A stretch of DNA of 6,054 nt from Lishizhenia sp. (GTDB lineage: Bacteria > Bacteroidota > Bacteroidia > Flavobacteriales_D > Crocinitomicaceae): the NCBI GenBank assembly GCA_007117055.1, contig SKHH01000177.1, positions 1-6,054 on the forward strand, in the 5' to 3' direction. The first letter of the stretch is position 1; every line of letters begins with the position of its first letter. The notes under the pieces are model-generated. The model had not been told where the DNA came from and did no database searches. It was given only the letters and a program-made list of their open reading frames with translations. The position numbers were made by a program, and so were the translations under genes. Positions 1-4,904 of this stretch are shown here, piece by piece.

Positions 1-1
1 C

Positions 2-175
2 CCAATTGCTATATTCGAAGGTCAAGCAGATTTTGAAGCAGACACCACATTAACAACTGAAAACACCGTAGAAGGTGACAGAGTTTATTTCACATCATTT
101 AATCATATGGCGATTATCAGTCACAGTTCTGGTATTTGGGTTAATCAAAATGGCGTATGGGTCGCACCCTCATAA
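2..175 (+). CDS. C-terminal end of an unidentified protein (5' partial), possibly a phage structural or fibre protein
   Basis: The frame is open from the left edge and ends at TAA 173-175, giving 57 residues that begin PIAIFEGQADFEADTTL and end GIWVNQNGVWVAPS. The composition is polar with aromatic and short beta-like stretches (RVYFTSF, MAIISHS, GIWVNQNGVWV), as in beta-rich tails of phage fibre or decoration proteins, but no family is recognised from so short a piece. It is followed after 13 bases by the next plus-strand ATG, with GAGG at 176-179 between them, so the genes are probably co-transcribed. The frame continues open beyond the TAA into the repeat protein, in the same register. The coding call is fairly safe because of the length, composition and spacing. 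The structural role is only inference from context. Confidence 0.6.
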   Translation, partial: PIAIFEGQADFEADTTLTTENTVEGDRVYFTSFNHMAIISHSSGIWVNQNGVWVAPS

Positions 176-188
176 GAGGTTAATATAA

Positions 189-305
189 ATGAAAATAAAA
201 GAAATACTAACCGAATCTCCATTGGACACTTTTCAACATCATGGAAAAACTCCAAAGACTATTTTGTTATTGATTCGAACTTTCCATCCACTATTACATC
301 TGTAG
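189..305 (+). CDS. Short frame with capsid-targeting-like leader; probable 5' part of the DUF285 repeat gene
   Basis: ATG 189-191 lies 9 bases after a Shine-Dalgarno-like GAGG (176-179), the best start signal in this region. The frame gives 38 residues, starting MKIKEILTESPLDTFQHHGK, and stops at TAG 303-305. The first nine residues, basic then hydrophobic and ending in L-T-E before S, resemble the N-terminal leaders of T4 internal head proteins, which the gp21 protease cuts after (L/I)-x-E. After residue 20 the composition becomes unlikely (KTPKTILLLIRTFHPLLHL), while the frame one base back starts to read sensibly (NSKDYFVIDSNFPSTITSV) and runs into the DUF285 repeats. A -1 shift at the A5 run 245-249 would join the two into about 219 residues. 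It may be a real single-base loss, an assembly error, programmed frameshifting, or an independent small protein. Confidence 0.5.
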   Translation: MKIKEILTESPLDTFQHHGKTPKTILLLIRTFHPLLHL

Positions 306-310
306 AAAGT

Positions 311-847
311 ATGTTTAGGGATTCGACAACTACATTTAATGGTGATATATCTCAATGGAATACTTCTAGTGTTACTAATATGTCTAGTATGTTCATTTCA
401 AACAGTGCATTCAATCAACCAATTGAAAATTGGAATGTTGGTAGTGTTACTAATATGTCTAGTATGTTTAGGAACTCATCATTCAATCAACCCATCGGTG
501 ATTGGGACACTTCTAGTGTTACTGATATGTTTGGTATGTTTGCTTTTAACAGTGCATTCAATCAACCCATTGGAGATTGGGTGTTAAGAACAAATGTAGA
601 CTTAGAAAATTTCGCGGATTCGTCAGCAATTTTGCCTGAAAACTACGCAAGAACTCTGATTGGTTGGGCTAACGACATCTTTACTCGTGATGGAGTGGTT
701 ACTAACAGAAATCTGGGGGCATCTGGAAGAACTTACTCAACTGATACTTTCGGTGACATCACTGGTGAGTTCAACAACGCAGTTGATGCAAGAGCTTATC
801 TAGTCAACACACTCGGTTGGACAATTACTGATGCGGGACCAGCGTAG
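311..847 (+). CDS. DUF285 / BspA-like repeat protein (start uncertain; frame open from 176)
   Basis: From ATG 311 the product has 178 residues. Residues 12-90 hold 24-25-residue units of the form W-x-(T/V)-x-S-V-T-(N/D)-M-x-x-M-F-x(5-6)-F-N-Q-P-I, with tryptophans at 16, 41, 65 and 90. This is the DUF285 (PF03382) leucine-rich-like repeat of BspA-type surface proteins in mycoplasmas, Bacteroidetes and others. The C-terminal part, with NYARTLIGWAN near 111-121 and GWTITDAG at 169-176, matches the cap that often ends such bacterial proteins. Proteins of this kind mediate adhesion or protein contacts; the function here is unknown. ATG 311 falls inside the first repeat unit and has no good ribosome site. 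No ATG, GTG or TTG occurs in frame between 176 and 311, so the true start is probably ATG 189 with a one-base shift. No cysteines are present. The gene ends in a hairpin shared with convergent gene 46. Confidence 0.8.
   Translation: MFRDSTTTFNGDISQWNTSSVTNMSSMFISNSAFNQPIENWNVGSVTNMSSMFRNSSFNQPIGDWDTSSVTDMFGMFAFNSAFNQPIGDWVLRTNVDLENFADSSAILPENYARTLIGWANDIFTRDGVVTNRNLGASGRTYSTDTFGDITGEFNNAVDARAYLVNTLGWTITDAGPA
344..580 (+). repeat. Tandem DUF285 coding repeats, period 75/72/75 nt
   Basis: About three units plus a decayed fourth lie inside the repeat-protein gene. The words are near identical at DNA level: a 27-base word starting TAGTGTTACTAATATG occurs exactly at 367-393 and 442-468 (75 apart) and with three changes at 514-540 (72 apart). 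The 20-base word AACAGTGCATTCAATCAACC occurs at 401-420 and 548-567. Unit lengths are whole codons (25, 24, 25). The DNA identity suggests recent internal duplication or gene conversion. Elements of this type in bacteria have been called PARCELs. Confidence 0.85.
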
Positions 848-862
848 CTACCGAGCTACGCT
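841..862. terminator. Perfect 9-bp hairpin between convergent genes, possible bidirectional terminator
   Basis: AGCGTAGCT (841-849), loop ACCG (850-853), AGCTACGCT (854-862) form a perfect inverted repeat. The left arm contains the TAG (845-847) of the repeat protein. The right arm contains the complement of the TAG (856-858) of gene 46. Only a short T run follows on the plus strand (T862-T864, then GATAC) and none on the minus strand, so intrinsic termination is likely to be weak. It may instead act as a 3'-end stabiliser or transcription pause between convergent units. Confidence 0.6.
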
Positions 863-3024
863 TTGATACTGGAAAACCCATTCCTTAATTCTATTTCTAA
901 TCGGTCAGGGAATGAATCTTTGGCTTCGTCACGGTGACTGATAACAAACATACTTAGTTTATTAGTCTTAGCTACCTCTTTAATAGCTTTGACGGTCTTA
1001 CGCACCCCCACATTACTCAAACCAACATCTAAACATTCATCCAATATAAACAGATTAATAAAGTTGTGTTTGCTCTGTAGAACATCGCGAAATGATAGAG
1101 ACAATGCTATATTGATTCTAGCTTTCTGGCCGGCAGATAGATTTCCGTAAGGTATAGTTTTACCAAACTGACTTATTTCAGTAGATAGATCTGAATTAAA
1201 CATGACCCTATGCGGTAAGCTCATAACCGTTAAGTAATGATGCAATCTCTTATTAAGCATCGGCAAATACTTATCCATTAGAGCCTTACGCAGATAAGAA
1301 TCCTTTTTAGTTAACAATTTAATCAAGAACTCCGAATGCTTAATCGTATTTTCCAGTTCAGCTATTTCTTTATCTTTTCCGCTCGCTTTAGGTTTGTAAC
1401 CCTTCAAATCTTCTAACATTTCATCATAAGGATTTTCTTCTTTTTTCTTTTCTTCTATTCTATCCTTCAACGATTCTATCTTAGATTTGGCAGTAAATAA
1501 TTGTTCTGTTGAATCGAACAACAATTCAGCTTCAGCTTCATGTATTTGACTTTCTAGCTGAGTGACCTTCTGAGTTGAAGTAGTTATCTGGGCTTCTAAT
1601 TTTTCAACGTCTTTAGACATATCCTCATATGGATTGGTCTGTGATTTTAGATTATCGAAACGATCTTTCAGTTTATCTATTTTAGTGATATACGAGACCA
1701 TAGATTCCTTATCATCGAAAATTAAAAACTCTTTTTTAATAGTTTTCAACTCTGCGGCACAATTTGATAATGAAGAATTGGAGCGGCTTATTTCCTTTTC
1801 AAGTTCTACCAAATTATCCTGAATATCAGCTGTTTCGTTTTGTAAGTCACTAATCTTTTGTTTTGCTTCTTCATATTTTTGCAAACAATATGGGCATTTT
1901 GAATCACTTAGATGTGTAAGCTCACCTTGTATTTTTTCGAGTTTAGTTTCATAGGAACTTTTAGTTCTCGTATAAGAATTCAGGGATTGCTTTAGTTCCT
2001 CTATTTCGGCTCCCAACTCGGCAGCACGGTTCAAGTACCCAGTTTGTTGTTCTTCGTTAAAGTCTTCAATTATTTCTTTCTGTAACAGATTTAAAGTGTC
2101 GCCTATTTCTTTTTCATTATCTTCATCAAACGATAGAAATTTGGCAGTTTGTGATTTCGCGTTCGAGAGGTCTTTATTATGCTGTTTGAGTTCAGATAAT
2201 AATTTAGACAGTTCTGTTTTCTTCGAGGCAATTAACTCTAATAGCTGTTCTTGGTTATTATAATCTATTGATTCTAGATCATTTAAACGTGCATGCATTT
2301 CCTGTAGTGATTCTGCACTATTAGTTTTCCAATCGGAAGATTTTTTTGTCAAAGATACAAGTTGTTCTTTATGCCGCATAGCTTCATCTTTAATACTTTG
2401 ATTGCTTTCTCTTGCGTATTCTAAGTCTTTCTTTAAATCTTTAACCTTTTCTTTTATGATGTTGGCGCGTTTAACCAGTTCGGTGTACTCGAATAACTCA
2501 TCAATTACTTCTCGTTGCTTGGGTAAGCCCATTTTAAGAAATGGTTCTTCACCAGCGGCATATCCTATTATTCTGTTGAATACAGTAAAGGGTATTTGGA
2601 GGATAGCATCAGATATTTGAGTATCTGGTTTGGTGGTAGTAATATCTTTCCAACTTTTTCCTTTCTTTTGTTCGATTAAAACGCCGTCTCCACCCATTGC
2701 TTTATTTTTTCTATAGCGGCTTATACGATAATCTTTAGAATCTTTAGTGAATACTAGCGTAACTAGCATGTCTTTACCGTTAATATTATTAATCAAGTCG
2801 TCTAATTTACCATTGATGCTTATGTCTTTATTATACAAGACATAGGAAAGAGCATTCAGTATGCTACTTTTACCACAACCATTTGAATCTAGCTCACCGT
2901 TAACACTAGCATCATAGTTTATTCCTGTAATCAAAGTTGGATTGTTCTTATTAAGATCAATTTTTGTTGAATTATTCCCGTAGGAAAGGAAATTTTGAAT
3001 GGTGAGTGTTTTGAATATTATCAT
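856..3024 (-). CDS. 46: gp46-like recombination endonuclease subunit, Rad50/SbcC-type ATPase
   Basis: This 722-residue SMC-family ATPase pairs with gp47 to resect DNA ends for recombination-dependent replication and repair. Visible motifs in order: Walker A S-N-G-C-G-K-S-S (47-54), long charged coiled coil (about 180-590) broken by a zinc hook C377-P-Y-C380, ABC signature N-L-S-A-G-Q-K (628-634), Walker B with L-F-I-L-D-E (658-663), D-loop region L665-D666, and the switch histidine in V-I-S-H (H697). All catalytic elements are present, so it should be active. T4 gp46 has about 560 residues; the excess here lies mostly in the coiled-coil arms. An NPY(E/D)(D/E)M motif occurs twice (464 and 531). 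The start is well supported: GAGGAAG at 3029-3035 precedes ATG 3024-3022. The ATG overlaps the gene 47 stop as ATGA, implying translational coupling. It ends inside the hairpin shared with the convergent gene. Confidence 0.95.
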   Translation of the reverse strand: MIIFKTLTIQNFLSYGNNSTKIDLNKNNPTLITGINYDASVNGELDSNGCGKSSILNALSYVLYNKDISINGKLDDLINNINGKDMLVTLVFTKDSKDYRISRYRKNKAMGGDGVLIEQKKGKSWKDITTTKPDTQISDAILQIPFTVFNRIIGYAAGEEPFLKMGLPKQREVIDELFEYTELVKRANIIKEKVKDLKKDLEYARESNQSIKDEAMRHKEQLVSLTKKSSDWKTNSAESLQEMHARLNDLESIDYNNQEQLLELIASKKTELSKLLSELKQHNKDLSNAKSQTAKFLSFDEDNEKEIGDTLNLLQKEIIEDFNEEQQTGYLNRAAELGAEIEELKQSLNSYTRTKSSYETKLEKIQGELTHLSDSKCPYCLQKYEEAKQKISDLQNETADIQDNLVELEKEISRSNSSLSNCAAELKTIKKEFLIFDDKESMVSYITKIDKLKDRFDNLKSQTNPYEDMSKDVEKLEAQITTSTQKVTQLESQIHEAEAELLFDSTEQLFTAKSKIESLKDRIEEKKKEENPYDEMLEDLKGYKPKASGKDKEIAELENTIKHSEFLIKLLTKKDSYLRKALMDKYLPMLNKRLHHYLTVMSLPHRVMFNSDLSTEISQFGKTIPYGNLSAGQKARINIALSLSFRDVLQSKHNFINLFILDECLDVGLSNVGVRKTVKAIKEVAKTNKLSMFVISHRDEAKDSFPDRLEIELRNGFSSIKA

Positions 3025-4067
3025 TTTGCTTCCTCGTATATTTTCACTAATAACTCTTTGTCCATGTCATCAGATTTAACTTTCCGTAATAGATTTTTTA
3101 CGACTACGTTACTATCTTCTGCATCGAGGTCGCTTTCATCAATGTCATCAGCAGACGTATAATCTTCAGGCAGCTCATATATGTTAAATTCTCTCAACTT
3201 ATATTTGGCGGTCAATTTAGTCTGTATCTTTAACACATCGTCGTAACCTATCTCCACATCTGCTTCGCAACTTACAGTAGCCTTTTCACGTAAAAACTTT
3301 TTAGGATTTTCTAATAGTTCAGTTACCGTACATTTTACATAGGTTGGAGCATTTTTCCAATTTATGAATTCCAAATTATCGTTATCATAAGTGTAGATGG
3401 CCATACCACGTTTGGTATCATTTACGTCACTATAATCCATGGGGAACGTATTACCAATGTAATATACGTTACCGCTGTTTTGGCGTTTATGGAAGTGTCC
3501 TGAAAAAATTCTTTTACATTTTTTGAAGTCGGTATGCTCTGGACCATGATCCATAGTTTTTGTATCTCCCGTGACCACGAATCCTTTAAATTCAAAATGT
3601 CCATAAACTATTTCATGGGAATTTATTAATTCAATTTGTTGTGGATATTCGTCTTTAAATAAAAAGGGACAAAATAATACTTTTTTCCCTCCTATTTCTG
3701 TAGATAAGTTTTCATGTACAATAATCATATTGGGAAACGGTTCAAATATTTTAGTATTGAATGACTGTCTGGTGTTGCGAAATACCAAATCATGATTACC
3801 TACAATAAAGAAAAATGGTAAATCACCTAATTCCTCTTTTATGCGTTTCATAGCGGTATGTGAATGATGTAAAGTTTTCCCTGCTATAGCATCCCGGTGT
3901 TCAAACCAGTCTCCACCAAAAATTATATGATCCACTTCATGTGATTTACATTGTTGTATGAACCATCCTATAAAATCAAGACAGTCAGCATTATGTATTT
4001 CACTAGCATTTTTTCTACCAAAATGTATATCCGTGAATATTCCAGCCTTGTTTAGATCATTCATCAT
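3021..4067 (-). CDS. 47: gp47-like recombination endonuclease subunit, Mre11/SbcD-type metallophosphoesterase
   Basis: The nuclease partner of gp46, acting on DNA ends during phage recombination and repair. With the start at 4067 it has 348 residues, close to T4 gp47 (about 339). Metal-binding motifs, in that numbering: D13-I-H15, G-D53-W-F-E-H57, G-N91-H92-D93, Y-G-H157, and G-H191-F-H193. All five metallophosphoesterase motifs are present, so the active site appears intact. The C-terminal third is the less conserved capping or gp46-binding part and carries an acidic stretch (EDYTSADDIDESDLDAED). The start is debatable. ATG 4067 or 4064 overlaps the gene 55 stop (ATGATGAATGA), which fits reinitiation, but GAGG is 15 bases away. 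ATG 4103 has GGAAAG close by (4106-4111) but adds 12 residues (MTKMIMRTTTPN) that look unlike the family. The stop overlaps gene 46 by four bases. Confidence 0.93.
   Translation of the reverse strand: MMNDLNKAGIFTDIHFGRKNASEIHNADCLDFIGWFIQQCKSHEVDHIIFGGDWFEHRDAIAGKTLHHSHTAMKRIKEELGDLPFFFIVGNHDLVFRNTRQSFNTKIFEPFPNMIIVHENLSTEIGGKKVLFCPFLFKDEYPQQIELINSHEIVYGHFEFKGFVVTGDTKTMDHGPEHTDFKKCKRIFSGHFHKRQNSGNVYYIGNTFPMDYSDVNDTKRGMAIYTYDNDNLEFINWKNAPTYVKCTVTELLENPKKFLREKATVSCEADVEIGYDDVLKIQTKLTAKYKLREFNIYELPEDYTSADDIDESDLDAEDSNVVVKNLLRKVKSDDMDKELLVKIYEEAK
3029..3035 (-). promoter_or_regulatory. Ribosome binding site of gene 46
   Basis: GAGGAAG on the minus strand, four bases before ATG 3024-3022 (seven from GAGG). 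It lies inside the last codons of gene 47, which supports the chosen gene 46 start and coupled translation. Confidence 0.75.
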
Positions 4068-4806
4068 ATTTGGGGTCGTCGTCCTCATAATCATTTTCGT
4101 CATAACTTTCCATCTCTATGTCTTTAAAGTATTCTTTTTTAGACACCGTCCTATATGATGGATCTATGTCAGCACAAACTGCATTTATCCTTTCACTTAT
4201 GAATTTGTATGGGGATAATTTTTCCATTTCATATTCGAACAGTTCCTGCTCTATTATACCACAAACCTGCTCCACTACTTTATCGTTTTGTGAAGTATTT
4301 CCCGCTACGGTTTTATATCCTACTACTTGAGAAGCTAATTTTTTCAAGAAATTGCTCAGGGCGGGGCTGACCGTTTTATTTTTCAGGCATTTAGTATATT
4401 CATTACCAAATTCTTTTTCTTCATATTTGTCAACATAAGTATGAGACGGCAATTCACCTTCCGTCATCAACATTTCATCGCGAATATCCCTATGTTTTTC
4501 TTCTTGTATCAAGAATTGCCAAAAAGCGCGTTTGATAGTTTGAGTAAAATATGCAAAAGGGTTGTCACTTTTTTCAGGGTTAAATGAATTCCAAACTTTA
4601 CAAACCGTCATCAAGGCATAAGATTCCATGTCATCCACGTAAGTATAGCTCGAATAGCAGCCCTGTGCGGAATATCGCTTGACCAGCAATAACATCATGT
4701 GCCCGAATTTATCTGTCATTTTACCAGTTTCTTTACTTTTTAAAACCTCGGCTAGCAAATCTTTGTTGTTAATATAGTTCTTTTTTTTAGTTTTTTTCTT
4801 AGGCAT
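4057..4806 (-). CDS. 55: gp55-like late transcription sigma factor
   Basis: A 249-residue homologue of T4 gp55, the minimal sigma that directs host RNA polymerase to TATAAATA late promoters. Similarity to T4 is visible at the start (N-Y-I-N-N-K-D-L-L, residues 10-18; T4 has NYVNNKELL) and in the sigma region 2-like part, F-N-P-E-K-S-D-N-P-F-A-Y-F-T-Q (75-89) followed by a basic/aromatic helix I-K-R-A-F-W-Q-F (91-98). T4 gp55 has 185 residues; the extra length is mainly in a lysine- and glutamate-rich second half ending in an acidic tail (DENDYEDDDPKYDE). The clamp-binding SLDFLYE-like end of T4 gp55 is not seen. ATG 4806 is preferred over an in-frame TTG at 4830, because the predicted transcript would begin near 4826. 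The Shine-Dalgarno is weak. Codons 3-9 contain A7 and A8 runs. It is first in the 55-47-46 unit, as in the T4 order. Confidence 0.88.
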   Translation of the reverse strand: MPKKKTKKKNYINNKDLLAEVLKSKETGKMTDKFGHMMLLLVKRYSAQGCYSSYTYVDDMESYALMTVCKVWNSFNPEKSDNPFAYFTQTIKRAFWQFLIQEEKHRDIRDEMLMTEGELPSHTYVDKYEEKEFGNEYTKCLKNKTVSPALSNFLKKLASQVVGYKTVAGNTSQNDKVVEQVCGIIEQELFEYEMEKLSPYKFISERINAVCADIDPSYRTVSKKEYFKDIEMESYDENDYEDDDPKYDE

Positions 4807-4832
4807 GTGATAATACTCATGTTTCCACAATA

Positions 4833-4861
4833 ATTATATATGAATGCTAAAAAATATACAA
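4833..4861 (-). promoter_or_regulatory. Sigma70-like promoter for the 55-47-46 unit
   Basis: On the minus strand, TTGTAT (4856-4861) and TATAAT (4833-4838) are separated by exactly 17 bases. The -10 box is a perfect match; the -35 box keeps only TTG (3 of 6). Transcription would start near G at 4826, leaving a 20-base leader before ATG 4806. The region is AT-rich, so chance occurrence is possible, but the position directly before gene 55 and the correct spacing argue for it. This would be an early or host-polymerase promoter. Confidence 0.55.
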
Positions 4862-4871
4862 GGGGCACGTT

Positions 4872-4879
4872 TATAAATA
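4872..4879 (+). promoter_or_regulatory. T4-type late promoter TATAAATA
   Basis: An exact TATAAATA, the -10 element recognised by gp55-bound RNA polymerase in T4, lies 25 bases before the ATG of a plus-strand gene. Transcription would begin around 4885. It is the only exact copy I noticed on the plus strand, and it sits where a late promoter is expected. The presence of a gp55 homologue alongside makes functional use likely. Confidence 0.75.
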
Positions 4880-4904
4880 ATTACACACCTGACATTAATA
4901 TAAA

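Noticed and set aside
184..191. TATAAATG, one base from a late promoter box
   Set aside because: It overlaps the ATG at 189, so a transcript starting after it would miss that start codon. It is better explained as an AT-rich spacer between ribosome site and start.
367..540. Regularly spaced direct repeats that could suggest a CRISPR array
   Set aside because: Periods are whole codons (75, 72), the between-repeat sequence is also related, the repeats encode a known protein repeat family, and there are no cas genes.
339..587. Plus-strand frame whose product looks like a repeated hydrophobic membrane protein (LLVLLICLVC repeats)
   Set aside because: It is the out-of-frame shadow of the DUF285 repeats; its apparent repeats and hydrophobicity follow from the T-rich repeat DNA. 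It has no ribosome site and ends with the repeats.
1634..2620. Plus-strand frames at 1634-1822 and 2402-2620
   Set aside because: They are antisense shadows of the gp46 coiled-coil and N-terminal regions, which carry clear family motifs on the minus strand.
3422..4330. Small frames at 3422-3604 (minus), 3958-4158 (plus) and 4118-4330 (plus)
   Set aside because: They overlap conserved parts of genes 47 and 55 in other frames and show no domain or ribosome site.
4807..4830. TTG start at 4830 adding eight residues to gp55
   Set aside because: It lies upstream of the predicted transcription start, and the family-like N-terminus begins after ATG 4806.
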